DNA from: Acidaminobacter sp. JC074
GTDB lineage: Bacteria > Bacillota > Clostridia > Peptostreptococcales > Acidaminobacteraceae
NCBI RefSeq assembly: GCF_022496765.1
Contig: NZ_VANV01000014.1
Span: 118,571 to 182,570, forward strand
Direction of reading: 5' to 3'
DNA length: 64,000 nucleotides
Positions 36,657 to 45,270 of this stretch are shown here, one piece after another. The number at the start of each line of letters is the position of its first letter. The first letter of the stretch is position 1. The notes under the pieces are model-generated. The model was not told the DNA's origin. It did no database searches and saw only the letters and a program-made list of their open reading frames with translations. The position numbers and the translations under genes are program-made.

Positions 36657-38006
36657 TTAAGCTGCCTTGACTTCCATTTTTTCTACAAGTCTATGTTCTT
36701 TCCACTTGCCGTTTTTCCATCTAATAGCTGACAGTACAGCCCTTAAGATTTCGTCTGCAGTCATAGCTATCCAGATGCCGACTAAACCCATATCAAATAC
36801 AACTGCTAATACATAACCACCTATGACTGCAATGGCCCAAGTAGAAATTACTGTGATCTTAAAAAGGTATTTATTATCATTGGCTACTTGTAATGACTGC
36901 AAGAGACAAATATTTCCCGCTCTTCCCTGTTCTAATAAAATATCAATCAATAGAATTGTCTTCCCTAAACGGATAATTTCTGGATCTGCTGTAAAAATTC
37001 TAAACAAATTATCAGACATTGAATAGGTTATTAATGACATAATCAAACATGTTAACATGGACCATCTCAGTGCCACCCAAGTTCTTTGCTCGGCTTCATC
37101 ATAATCACCTGCACCCACCTTATTACCTACAATAATCTGTGATGCATTTGAAATTGCAAGCGTTGATAGATAAGTAAAAGTTACTAAGATCGATGTATAA
37201 ATTTTTGCATTGATGGTAGTCGTCCCAAATAAGTTGATCACAGATAATATAACAATTTGAGACAGGTTATATGAAAAAGAAAATCCTGCAGATGCAAGCC
37301 CTACCTTAATGGTATTTCTAATCAAGACCTTAGGCAGTGGATTTAAAACACTTAGACTGATCTTATCACCGATGTGCTTTCTGTACATCATGATCATCAA
37401 AACAACACCAATCCACCTACTGACACTTGTTGAAATGGCAATCCCTGTTACACCTAAAGCAGGAATAAATCCAATACCATTTATAAGAATAAGATTACCA
37501 AATATATTGGTGATATTGGTAATCACACTTACTTTCATAGATTGTTTGGTTAAGTGGTTACTCTTTAAAAACGACGAAAAAGTAATCATCATGGCCTGTA
37601 AAAACATAAAGCTACCTGTTAAAACCATATACTTGCTTGCATCTGGAATAACTTCAGCAGGTACAGATAAGGCATTTAGAATCTTTATATTAAAGAACCA
37701 CAGTATCAAGCTGATGATACCACTGATGACCAGGTTCACAATCACAGCCAAGGAATAGATTTTATTCAGTTCACCTTCTCTACCTGCACCCTTGTACTGA
37801 GTGATCAAGATAACTGAAGCTGTCGACAGAATAGAAAAAAACAGTGTTAATAAACCAATAATTTGATTGGCATTACCCACAGCTGCCACAGCATTTTGTG
37901 AATATCTTGATATCATAATCTGATCGACGTTCCCTAGTAACATCAGTAAAAGTAGTTCTATGAAAATTGGCCATGCCAAATTTAATAACTTCTTGTCTAA
38001 AACCAT
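36657..38006 (-). CDS. MATE family multidrug exporter
   Basis: A 449-residue membrane protein with twelve helices in two halves, cation-driven efflux type. NVDQIMISRYSQNAVAAVGNANQI in the first helices and the matching second half (SNASQIIVGNKVGAGDYDEAE) identify the NorM/DinF-like MATE family. A 14-base palindrome lies between the promoter and the start codon, also present near the SDR gene 1.6 kb away, so drug-responsive control is plausible. Confidence 0.92.
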   Translation of the reverse strand: MVLDKKLLNLAWPIFIELLLLMLLGNVDQIMISRYSQNAVAAVGNANQIIGLLTLFFSILSTASVILITQYKGAGREGELNKIYSLAVIVNLVISGIISLILWFFNIKILNALSVPAEVIPDASKYMVLTGSFMFLQAMMITFSSFLKSNHLTKQSMKVSVITNITNIFGNLILINGIGFIPALGVTGIAISTSVSRWIGVVLMIMMYRKHIGDKISLSVLNPLPKVLIRNTIKVGLASAGFSFSYNLSQIVILSVINLFGTTTINAKIYTSILVTFTYLSTLAISNASQIIVGNKVGAGDYDEAEQRTWVALRWSMLTCLIMSLITYSMSDNLFRIFTADPEIIRLGKTILLIDILLEQGRAGNICLLQSLQVANDNKYLFKITVISTWAIAVIGGYVLAVVFDMGLVGIWIAMTADEILRAVLSAIRWKNGKWKEHRLVEKMEVKAA

Positions 38007-38024
38007 AAGATGTCTCCTTTTCAG

Positions 38025-38038
38025 TTCAACTTTGAACC
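38025..38038 (-). promoter_or_regulatory. GTTCAA-N2-TTGAAC operator before the MATE gene
   Basis: Perfect palindrome GTTCAACTTTGAAC, 18-32 bases before the start codon. Near-identical copies occur at 39661 and 39721. Confidence 0.6.
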
Positions 38039-38092
38039 TTTATATCATTGACAAAGACCTTTCGGTCTTTAATAATTATATATCCTTAAAGG

Positions 38093-38121
38093 AGTATAGT
38101 CCTCTATTCTTACTTTGTCAA
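38093..38121 (-). promoter_or_regulatory. Promoter of the MATE gene
   Basis: Minus strand TTGACA (38116-38121), 17 bases, TATACT (38093-38098), near consensus. A perfect hairpin AAAGACC-GAAA-GGTCTTT (38054-38071) lies in the leader. Confidence 0.7.
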
Positions 38122-38131
38122 TAGACTTTTA

Positions 38132-38722
38132 TCACTTTGTGTGGGTCCCAAAGGCATAATGATTATGCATGGTAAAAGCTTCAGAATTTTTTAACACATT
38201 TGACATCTTAACCATCTTAATACCAAGCTCAAATGCAGATGCTTTTGCTCTTGGTTTATCATCAACTTCACCATAAGATGATACAAAACCAGCGGAGGTA
38301 ATCCCCTGAACTGAATAGAACATATTAAGGGTTTTGATGGCTTCTGAATGACCTAAAGAGCCTGCTACAGTAATGATACCACCAACCTTATTGCCATTTA
38401 TCGGCTGTATGGAAATGGACCTGTCTATAAGCATTTTACACTGGGCAGTGACATCATAGAAATAGACTGGCGATCCTATGATGATACCATCAGCTTCGTT
38501 CATCTTATCTAAAATTAGTTTAAGATCATCTTCTTTATAACAGCTAGAATATTTGCTGCAGTAAGAACAAGCGGTACAAGGGCTGATTTTTTTGTCATCA
38601 ATCTTTATTAGCTCTACTTCTGCCCCCTCAAAGGCAGCACCTCTTAAGGCTTCTGTAAGTAGTTTGGCAGTTTCACTATTCTTTCTAGGGCTCATGCAAA
38701 TCCCTATGATCTTCTTTGTCAT
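38132..38722 (-). CDS. Iron-sulfur flavoprotein / NADPH-dependent FMN reductase family protein
   Basis: A 196-residue flavodoxin-fold protein: ICMSPRKNSETAKLL is the FMN phosphate loop and CTACSYCSKYSSC a compact cysteine group like that of archaeal and Clostridial iron-sulfur flavoproteins; GSPVYFYDVTAQCKMLIDR follows. Probably transfers electrons from reduced ferredoxin or NAD(P)H to quinones or oxidants. Related to the flavodoxins at 44.5 and 53.9 kb. Confidence 0.86.
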   Translation of the reverse strand: MTKKIIGICMSPRKNSETAKLLTEALRGAAFEGAEVELIKIDDKKISPCTACSYCSKYSSCYKEDDLKLILDKMNEADGIIIGSPVYFYDVTAQCKMLIDRSISIQPINGNKVGGIITVAGSLGHSEAIKTLNMFYSVQGITSAGFVSSYGEVDDKPRAKASAFELGIKMVKMSNVLKNSEAFTMHNHYAFGTHTK

Positions 38723-38770
38723 AACGACTCCTCTCTATATCTTAAATATCATCTCATAGCAGGCTTTACA

Positions 38771-38811
38771 TTTATAGAAGATAATTAATACTTTTTTGAA
38801 CATTATTGAAC
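38771..38811 (-). promoter_or_regulatory. Regulon motif before the 38-kb flavoprotein gene
   Basis: In gene direction GTTCAATAATGTTCAA (38796-38811) followed by TATAAA after 19 bases, or TAAATG after 21. The motif is as at the other four sites; the -10 spacing is slightly off. It lies just past the stop of the upstream SDR gene. Confidence 0.5.
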
Positions 38812-39600
38812 CTACAAACCAGTTAAATCATAAGATAAATTGATAAGTTTAACTCTTGATTTCTTATCATAAGCCCATTCATGCGATTCAGCTTGAACAG
38901 TTTTAAAGAAATACTTTCCAGTAACGGATTTTAAATCCTCATCATCCACTAGCTTTACAACTGACTTGATCCCCATTTCTAATGTATCTATTGAATGGCT
39001 AACTATTTTCGTAGGCATCATAGAAGCAGGATGCAGAGCGTTTATAGATATCCCCTTTACAAAGAGTTCATCCGCCAGCTCAAAGGTCATTGCTATTTGA
39101 GAAAGCTTTGATTGACAGTATGCCTGATAGCCAGACCACGCCTTATCGAGCATGACATCTGAAAAATCAAGTGGTTCTTGCCCAGCAGATGCAATATTTA
39201 CAATTCTTCCATCATAAGAGTTCGATAAGAGTCCTGTTAACATCCTAGTCATCATATAAGTAGCTAGATAATTAACTTGAAATAGCATTTCATGGCCTTG
39301 ATGACTTAAACGTTTGGAATCTTCGATACCAAGACCTGCATTGTTTACTAGAACATCCAGTGACGCCTCATTTTCAATAATCTCACGAGCAAGTTCCTTC
39401 ACTGCATTTAAATCTGAAAAATCAGCATTGTAGTAGCACATATTCTTATTGCCAGTAAGGATCTTTATGTCATTTACAAGGGCCATGCCTTTTTCTGGAT
39501 CCCTACCATGTAAAAGTACACGATAATTCTTTCTAGCAAGTTCTATAGCCACACCTTTTCCTAAACCATCTGTAGAACCTGTAATTAATGCTGTCTTCAT
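38812..39600 (-). CDS. Short-chain dehydrogenase/reductase
   Basis: A 262-residue SDR: TGSTDGLGKG (cofactor loop), NNAGLGI, and the catalytic Tyr-x-x-x-Lys, here YCQSKL (about residue 160). The retinol-dehydrogenase-like subgroup is suggested by LLHGRDPEKG and the plain SDR length. Substrate unknown. Its promoter carries a palindromic operator shared with the MATE gene. Confidence 0.88.
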   Translation of the reverse strand: MKTALITGSTDGLGKGVAIELARKNYRVLLHGRDPEKGMALVNDIKILTGNKNMCYYNADFSDLNAVKELAREIIENEASLDVLVNNAGLGIEDSKRLSHQGHEMLFQVNYLATYMMTRMLTGLLSNSYDGRIVNIASAGQEPLDFSDVMLDKAWSGYQAYCQSKLSQIAMTFELADELFVKGISINALHPASMMPTKIVSHSIDTLEMGIKSVVKLVDDEDLKSVTGKYFFKTVQAESHEWAYDKKSRVKLINLSYDLTGL

Positions 39601-39660
39601 TTAACGCTCTCCTTTTAAATATTCGTCGATTCTTTCTTATTTATAACAAAGTTCTCATTA

Positions 39661-39674
39661 ATTCAAATTTGAAC
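39661..39674 (-). promoter_or_regulatory. GTTCAA-type operator, second copy
   Basis: ATTCAAATTTGAAC, one base from the perfect palindrome, about 60 bases before the SDR start, in the leader downstream of the promoter. Confidence 0.5.
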
Positions 39675-39714
39675 TATATTTTCTTTTTAAAAAGGCCGCA
39701 ACCTTTTGATATAC

Positions 39715-39743
39715 ATCATAGTTCAACTCTGAACCTTTGTCAA
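39715..39743 (-). promoter_or_regulatory. SDR promoter with operator filling the spacer
   Basis: Minus strand TTGACA (39738-39743), 17 bases, TATGAT (39715-39720). The spacer contains GTTCAGAGTTGAAC (39721-39734), so a bound protein would occupy the promoter itself. Confidence 0.68.
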
Positions 39744-39869
39744 CATTTAATTTGATTTCACAACAATATACAAGAAACTCTTAATTATTTTCAATTAAAG
39801 CCAAAGCAAAACATCTATACTAAAGACAAATGATCATTGAAAAACAAAATGTCTAACAAAGGAGAAAAC

Positions 39870-41024
39870 ATGAAAAAAATAATATCAATTACATTAGTAG
39901 GCATCATCCTACTAAGTACTTTCTTATCTGTTTTTGCAGATACTTACACTGTAAAAGAAGGCGATGTTCTTTGGAGAATTGCACAAGACCATAATACAAC
40001 AGTTGAGGAAATTGCTAAATTAAATGATTTAGAAAACGTCAATCTAATCCAAGTAGATCAAGTACTGAAGTTAAACGAAGATCAAATGCAATCGACTTCT
40101 ACTGGTCAAGTTAGATCAGAAGTTGTTAGATTTGATTCTCATGGTGACGAGATTGTTGGTGACTTATACTATCCAGCAGACTACAATGAAAATCAAACAT
40201 ATACTGCTATAGTAGTAACAGGTTCATGGACAACTGTTAAAGAGCAAATGGCGGGTTTATACGCTGAAAGATTTGCGCGTGAAGGTTTTATAGCACTTGC
40301 TTATGATCCAAGAAACTTTGGCGAAAGCCAAGGTGACATTAGAAACTTTGAAAGTCCTGCTTTAAAAATTGAAGACGTCAAAAGCGCTGTTACTTTCTTG
40401 ACTTCATTAGACTCAGTTGAATCTATCGGTGCATTCGGCGTATGTGCCGGTGCTGGTTATACACTGGTTGCAGCATCAGAGGATGATAGAATTCAAGCAG
40501 TAGCAACTGCAGCATCATGGATCCATGATGAAGAAGCTGTAAAATTATTCTACGGTGGTGAAGAAGGTGTTAATGCTAAAATTGCACAAGCTCAAGCTGC
40601 TAAAGAATTATTTGAAACAACTGGTGAAGTACAATACATCAAGAAGATTTCTACAACTGATGAAACAGCAGCTATGTTCGGTCCATATGATTACTACCTA
40701 AATCCTGAACGTGGTGGTATTGAAGAGTGGCAGCCTGATTATTTCGCATTAATGACTTGGGAAGAATGGTTAACATTCAATCCTAGATTATCTGCAAAGA
40801 ATCTTGATACACCAACACTTATGATTCACTCTGATGGTGCTGTTTTACCTGAATACACTAAGATCTACTTTAATGAAATCAACACAATCGAAAAGAAGTT
40901 AATCTGGGTGGGCACAGACCTTTTACCTTCACCTTACCACCAATTTTCTTTCTACGACCAAGAAAAAGAAGTCTCTTTAAGTGTTGCTGAATCAACTCAA
41001 TGGTTCAACGAAATATTAAAATAA
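39870..41024 (+). CDS. Secreted LysM-alpha/beta hydrolase fusion
   Basis: A 384-residue exported protein. A signal peptide (about residues 1-25, ending VFA) is followed by one LysM peptidoglycan-binding domain (TYTVKEGDVLWRIAQDHNTTVEEIAKLN), then an alpha/beta hydrolase of the dienelactone-hydrolase/YcjY type (GFIALAYDPRNFGESQG, nucleophile region GAFGVCAGAGYTLVA with Cys-Ala-Gly, and a late histidine in SPYHQFSFYD). Start at 39870 follows AAAGGAG. Probably a cell-wall-bound esterase; the nucleophile in VCAG could be cysteine rather than serine. Confidence 0.83.
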   Translation: MKKIISITLVGIILLSTFLSVFADTYTVKEGDVLWRIAQDHNTTVEEIAKLNDLENVNLIQVDQVLKLNEDQMQSTSTGQVRSEVVRFDSHGDEIVGDLYYPADYNENQTYTAIVVTGSWTTVKEQMAGLYAERFAREGFIALAYDPRNFGESQGDIRNFESPALKIEDVKSAVTFLTSLDSVESIGAFGVCAGAGYTLVAASEDDRIQAVATAASWIHDEEAVKLFYGGEEGVNAKIAQAQAAKELFETTGEVQYIKKISTTDETAAMFGPYDYYLNPERGGIEEWQPDYFALMTWEEWLTFNPRLSAKNLDTPTLMIHSDGAVLPEYTKIYFNEINTIEKKLIWVGTDLLPSPYHQFSFYDQEKEVSLSVAESTQWFNEILK

Positions 41025-41055
41025 GTCTCATAGTAGCCCTTAACTATGTAGTTTT

Positions 41056-41081
41056 AAGAGGAAGAGTCTATCTTCCTCTTA
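41056..41081 (+). terminator. Hairpin between LysM-hydrolase and lipoprotein genes
   Basis: AAGAGGAAGA-GTCTA-TCTTCCTCTT then ATTTG. The T run is short, so it may only partly terminate. Confidence 0.55.
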
Positions 41082-41099
41082 TTTGTAAAGGAGAATCTA

Positions 41100-42032
41100 A
41101 TGAAAAAAAACATCCTTGTTATTATCATGACTTTGGTATGCTTATTGTTACTTGCATGTAATAGCCAAACAGAAAACACATCTAATCCATTATCAGATAC
41201 ACAAGCTAGAGAAACTGATGTGAACTCAACTGAGGAAATTGACACAGTATCTTCGGCAAGTCCCGAAGAAGACGATGCAAACCAAAACAACTCAGAAGAA
41301 GCCACTTCTGATGATCAACTTATAGAATCTGCTGAAGAGATCTCAGATTATAAAACCATTAGGACCTATTTTCAAGCAATTGCTGCAAGAGACATATACG
41401 CCTATACAGGTACGTTTGCACCTAGATTTTTATTGTCTCTAACAGATCAAGAGATTGATAGTATCAATGGTCTATCTGCCTATGCAAATGGCACTCTTTT
41501 TAATGGAACTTATGACATCTATAGAGCTAAAGCTACTGATGAAGACGTGCAGGTTTTAGCCAGGTTTAACCAAGAAGAAATGACTGTTTTATCCTTCAAA
41601 GTAGAAAATAAGCAGATCAGTCAACTAAACATAGAGCCTGCAACAAGTAGTGATTTAAATGACTTTAGTGATTTTACTCTAGAATCAACAGACCTTCTAC
41701 CGGATGCCTATATCAACTATCTAAGATCTGTAGAAGAAGACAATCTCCATATGTTTTCTAAATCCTTTACTGAAAATGCTGAGGTTATTGATGTATCTAG
41801 ATCTTTTGTAGGCAATGAAGCCATTACAAAGTGGGCCGATAGAGAAGTCATGTTTCTACTTTACCGAGTTGGCAGATTAACTTATTCTCCTGATGGTGTA
41901 GAGGTCATCAACCATATAAGATTAAGTGAGAATTCAAGTGGTTTCTATGGTTCTTATAAGATGACTATGGTAGACAATTTAATAAATTTCGCAGACCTTC
42001 AATATTCATCATTAGAAGATTTTAATTACTAA
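41100..42032 (+). CDS. Lipoprotein with two NTF2/SnoaL-like domains
   Basis: A 310-residue protein with a lipoprotein signal (MKKNILVIIMTLVCLLLLAC), an acidic low-complexity linker (about 21-75) and two similar alpha+beta halves, each starting with a helix typical of NTF2-like folds (TIRTYFQAIAARDIYAYTGTFAPR and YINYLRSVEEDNLHMFSKSFTENA). The fold call is a judgement from pattern. Function unknown; probably follows the LysM-hydrolase gene in expression. Confidence 0.65.
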   Translation: MKKNILVIIMTLVCLLLLACNSQTENTSNPLSDTQARETDVNSTEEIDTVSSASPEEDDANQNNSEEATSDDQLIESAEEISDYKTIRTYFQAIAARDIYAYTGTFAPRFLLSLTDQEIDSINGLSAYANGTLFNGTYDIYRAKATDEDVQVLARFNQEEMTVLSFKVENKQISQLNIEPATSSDLNDFSDFTLESTDLLPDAYINYLRSVEEDNLHMFSKSFTENAEVIDVSRSFVGNEAITKWADREVMFLLYRVGRLTYSPDGVEVINHIRLSENSSGFYGSYKMTMVDNLINFADLQYSSLEDFNY

Positions 42033-42033
42033 A

Positions 42034-42062
42034 AAAGTAGATGACAAAGTTATCTACTCTTC
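42034..42062. terminator. Bidirectional terminator
   Basis: AGTAGAT-GACAAAGTT-ATCTACT flanked by A and T runs, between two convergent genes. Confidence 0.65.
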
Positions 42063-42949
42063 TTTTCTCTATAATTTTTAGGAGAATCCCCGGTCGCCTT
42101 TTTAAAGGTTCTACTGAAATGACTGTTGTCACTAAAGCCTAAATCATAGGCAATACTGGTTATTGACTTATCTAAATTAGAAAGCGCTTTTTTAGCCAAG
42201 TCAATCCGTACCTTTAGTAAATGCTGGTAGGGTGTTATGCCTGTCAATTTCTTAAACTCGTTTAGAAAATGAAACTTGCTGATGTTAAGCTCATCTGCTA
42301 GATCATCAATGGTAATACCTTCTGATAAATGATTGTGAATATAGTTATTCACTTTATTAAAATCATTTTCATCTAATATGGAAGCCTCTTGTTTTTTATT
42401 TAGAAGATCATAATAATTTGAAAAGTGACGAATAAAATAATTTGAAAAAACATTGATGATTTTATCAACCAACCAAGTCCCGTTATGACCGCCTGTTTCT
42501 ACCTCATTTAAGAGAATCGTCATCAAGTTTTGAAGTGTTGTATCTTGAATGTTGTAGTTATTCAAGAAAACCAAACCCTTTGGTAAAATACCGTCAAAAC
42601 TTTTTACCATCTTTTCTTCACTTATATTGATGATCAAAAAATTGCACGGCACGTCTATGTTGTGTGTAAAAGGTGTGTTAGGAGGATTGATCCATATATC
42701 TCCTGGTTCTGTTATGGAAGGTACTGTACCGTCTTTTGTTTCAAGTAACCAATGGTAGGTCACTTTAAGTTCCATTGCAAAATAAAAATTAGGTGTCACA
42801 ACATCTTTTGGATAAAAATATGGCGAAGTCCCTTTTTCAACTAAAACGCCATCCCAGTTCAAATGATGGCTAGATAAGCTGATATCCAAAGGATCACCAC
42901 AGTTTGATTTTTCTCCTGATTTCATTAAAAAAGGTATATTAGTTTTCAT
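42050..42949 (-). CDS. AraC family transcriptional regulator 1
   Basis: A 299-residue regulator: an N-terminal cupin-like sensing domain (about 1-140), and a C-terminal pair of helix-turn-helices (ITIDDLADELNISKFHFLNEFKKLTG and ITSIAYDLGFSDNSHFSRTFKK). Close paralogue of the AraC protein at 59.4 kb, with matching segments in both halves. The start at 42949 follows AGGAGGGG. It has its own sigma-A-type promoter. A candidate for the protein binding the AATAATGTTCAA motif. Confidence 0.9.
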   Translation of the reverse strand: MKTNIPFLMKSGEKSNCGDPLDISLSSHHLNWDGVLVEKGTSPYFYPKDVVTPNFYFAMELKVTYHWLLETKDGTVPSITEPGDIWINPPNTPFTHNIDVPCNFLIINISEEKMVKSFDGILPKGLVFLNNYNIQDTTLQNLMTILLNEVETGGHNGTWLVDKIINVFSNYFIRHFSNYYDLLNKKQEASILDENDFNKVNNYIHNHLSEGITIDDLADELNISKFHFLNEFKKLTGITPYQHLLKVRIDLAKKALSNLDKSITSIAYDLGFSDNSHFSRTFKKATGDSPKNYREKKSR

Positions 42950-42970
42950 GAGAACCCCTCCTATATTTAC

Positions 42971-42999
42971 ATTATAAACACTTAGAAAAAAATCATCAA
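42971..42999 (-). promoter_or_regulatory. Promoter of AraC regulator 1
   Basis: Minus strand TTGATG (42994-42999), 17 bases, TATAAT (42971-42976). Confidence 0.6.
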
Positions 43000-43062
43000 C
43001 GTATAAGCAAAAACTCAAAGGCTATTATTCTTTGAGTTTTTATAGTATTTATTATGTGTCAT

Positions 43063-43350
43063 CTAATAGACTTTATGATACACATGTATCTCAGTTTCCT
43101 TCTCTAATAAAGGCTCTACCTTCTTAAAAACATCTCTTACATGATCTGACCTTAAGTGATTTTCTAAAGCTTCTTTTGAAAACCATTCTTCTATCATAGT
43201 TAATATTTGAGAATCATTGGTGTCTTGACACAGGTCATAAGAAAGACAGCCTTCTTCTTGTCTGGAAGTCTCAACCAGAGACATGCTCAATTTTACAGCC
43301 TCTTTTAACTTATCGTTTTTAATATGATTTCTAGCGACTACTCTTATCAT
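43063..43350 (-). CDS. Antibiotic biosynthesis monooxygenase (ABM) domain protein 1
   Basis: A 95-residue dimeric ferredoxin-like-fold protein of the ABM/YgiN group, with EEGCLSYDLCQDTND and MIEEWFSKEALENHLRSDHV. Relatives include quinol monooxygenase YgiN, which acts on quinones; in an anaerobe the oxygen-using reaction is doubtful. Close paralogue of the 95-residue protein at 59.0 kb. Its start overlaps the end of the ferredoxin-type gene by 20 bases. Confidence 0.87.
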   Translation of the reverse strand: MIRVVARNHIKNDKLKEAVKLSMSLVETSRQEEGCLSYDLCQDTNDSQILTMIEEWFSKEALENHLRSDHVRDVFKKVEPLLEKETEIHVYHKVY

Positions 43351-44020
43351 AACAATTCCTTTCGTATCTATTTTTTATTTTCAAACATCCCTCTATAGGA
43401 CAAGCTGATATACATTGAAAACAGTTGATGCACTGTGGTGATTTTAAAGTATCTACTAAACTGACTTGAATTTGCATCGGACATATTTTGTCACACTTCT
43501 TACATGAAACGCAAGCGGATGCTCTTTTAATGGTAAAAACTCTAAACAAACTCATTAAACCATACTTGGCCCCTTCTGGGCATAAGTACCTGCAAAAAAA
43601 ACGGTCATAAAACATACTTAGAAGTGTAAAGACTACTAAATAGACCATAACACCAACTATAGGAATTCTTCTTAGAAGCAATAAGTAAAAAGCGCTTCTT
43701 GGTTCAAAACTTAAAAATCTTAAAGACACACCACACACTATCATGATATAAAAAATATATCTAAAATAGATCATCACTTGATGAATCTTGTTGGGAAGTC
43801 TTCTGCTTTTAAAGCCGAGTTGTCTACTTACAAACGAAGCTGTATCTTGTATAAAGCCAAAAGGACATACCCAGCCGCAGTAGAATACACCCGCTAGAAA
43901 AGTGAGTCCTATCAGGGCTGTCAGTAAAATAGGTGCGTGTATATTAAAACCAATTATAACCATAACAAGCATGGCAAGCTGAACAATTTTTCTTATTCTT
44001 TGTAATTTCATATTCTCCAC
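43331..44020 (-). CDS. NapH/NosR-like membrane polyferredoxin
   Basis: A 229-residue membrane protein with about four helices, two cytoplasmic-side CxxxCP motifs (CGWVCPFGF, CRYLCPEGA) and a C-terminal 2x[4Fe-4S] ferredoxin (CVSCKKCDKICP and CINCFQCISACP). This is the NapH/NosR C-terminal module, which passes electrons across or along the membrane. The FMN-binding gene one base upstream is the expected partner. Confidence 0.88.
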   Translation of the reverse strand: MENMKLQRIRKIVQLAMLVMVIIGFNIHAPILLTALIGLTFLAGVFYCGWVCPFGFIQDTASFVSRQLGFKSRRLPNKIHQVMIYFRYIFYIMIVCGVSLRFLSFEPRSAFYLLLLRRIPIVGVMVYLVVFTLLSMFYDRFFCRYLCPEGAKYGLMSLFRVFTIKRASACVSCKKCDKICPMQIQVSLVDTLKSPQCINCFQCISACPIEGCLKIKNRYERNCYDKSSR

Positions 44021-44021
44021 C

Positions 44022-44519
44022 TTAATCTAGTGCATCTATTACGGCATTTATAATACCATTTGAAGAATAGGTCGCACCAGATACAACATCTACATCTGTA
44101 CCTTGACTACCAATCATATCATCTATAACCGTTTGGGCCCTGTCAAACCAAGGTGGGTCATCTGAATGCTCAAGCACTTCTATACTTGTCATTGCATTGT
44201 TTTCAACAATAACTTGAACCGTCACCATACCATTAAAGCCCTGCGCACTACCAATATATATGCCATCTTGGTAAATAGATGAATCAAGATCATCCACCTG
44301 ATGTTCTAACCTTACTTCAAGTGGTTCTTGGTGATAAGTATTTGCATATGCAATCAGATTTAAAGAAAGCACGCCTATTGTCATAAGTCCTATAGCCTTA
44401 ATAAAACCATCAAAGGATAAGTCTGCATCTCTTAAAAAACGACTTGTCATCAAAGACTTATTAAACACCTTTCTCAATAGAAGACTCATGCATGTAAGGA
44501 CTACAAGTATGACTAACAT
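44022..44519 (-). CDS. Membrane-anchored FMN-binding domain protein
   Basis: A 165-residue protein: one helix near the N-terminus, another around residues 40-60, then an outward-facing FMN_bind domain (YQDGIYIGSAQGFNGMVTVQV, DVVSGATYSSNGI). The SGATYSS threonine is the site of covalent FMN attachment in RnfG/NqrC/NosR relatives. With the following polyferredoxin it forms a split NosR-like electron chain. FMN transfer would need an ApbE enzyme, which is not in the window. Confidence 0.86.
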   Translation of the reverse strand: MLVILVVLTCMSLLLRKVFNKSLMTSRFLRDADLSFDGFIKAIGLMTIGVLSLNLIAYANTYHQEPLEVRLEHQVDDLDSSIYQDGIYIGSAQGFNGMVTVQVIVENNAMTSIEVLEHSDDPPWFDRAQTVIDDMIGSQGTDVDVVSGATYSSNGIINAVIDALD

Positions 44520-44523
44520 GATA

Positions 44524-45159
44524 CTACCTAATGAAATTGGTTAATATTTCTGTCGAAGTTTTAGGTTCTTCAACATGCTGACTACCGATATCTACAACTT
44601 TCAAGAAATAAGTTAGATTCTTACCTAAATTTCTCATTGTTTGAAGGCCTTCTTCATCCTTAAGGACCTCTCCTTCACTGTAACCATAACCCATGTTCCA
44701 ATAAGATGAACTGATGATTGGCATTTGAAGGATTGTAAAAAAAGAGTTGAGTGTATGGAAAGCTGATAGAGCACCTGCTCTTCTTACAGCCGTTATACTG
44801 GCACCTAACTTTCTTTTAAACATATCATCATTGGCACAAGCTACCATAGATACACGGTCTATAAAAGTTTTCATTTGTCCTGAAACGTCCGCACAGTAGA
44901 CTGGCGAACCAAGTATAATGGCATCAGCGTCTAACATATCATCAATAATGTCATTTAAGTCATCGTTCTTTATTACACATTTCTTGTCTTTATTTTGCCA
45001 GCAGCCACCACATGCAAGGCATCCTTTAAAGTGCTTGCTACCGACATTAACCTCTTTTGTTTCTATACCGGATTCATTTAACTCATTAAAAATATCACCG
45101 ATTAATAATGATGTGTTACCTTTTTTTCTTGGACTACCGTTAATTGCTATTACTTTCAT
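44524..45159 (-). CDS. Flavodoxin-type NAD(P)H-dependent oxidoreductase with cysteine motif
   Basis: A 211-residue FMN reductase-family protein: INGSPRKKGNTSLL (FMN phosphate loop), CLACGGCWQNKDKKC (probable Fe-S or metal site) and GSPVYCADVSGQMKTFIDR. Paralogue of the 210-residue protein at 53.9 kb. It opens the operon flavodoxin, FMN_bind, polyferredoxin, ABM, with gaps of a few bases, and has the regulon motif in its promoter. Confidence 0.88.
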   Translation of the reverse strand: MKVIAINGSPRKKGNTSLLIGDIFNELNESGIETKEVNVGSKHFKGCLACGGCWQNKDKKCVIKNDDLNDIIDDMLDADAIILGSPVYCADVSGQMKTFIDRVSMVACANDDMFKRKLGASITAVRRAGALSAFHTLNSFFTILQMPIISSSYWNMGYGYSEGEVLKDEEGLQTMRNLGKNLTYFLKVVDIGSQHVEEPKTSTEILTNFIR

Positions 45160-45185
45160 ATATGTCTCCTCTCCTTGATAATGAA

Positions 45186-45224
45186 ATTTTACAGGAAAAG
45201 CATTCTTTTTTATTGAACATTCTT
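45186..45224 (-). promoter_or_regulatory. Regulon motif and -10 box of the 45-kb flavodoxin operon
   Basis: In gene direction AAGAATGTTCAA (45213-45224), exactly 21 bases, TAAAAT (45186-45191). Confidence 0.6.
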
Positions 45225-45270
45225 AGAGAAAAAGTTGAATAAAAAATACCGATTGTTCTACAATCAGCAT

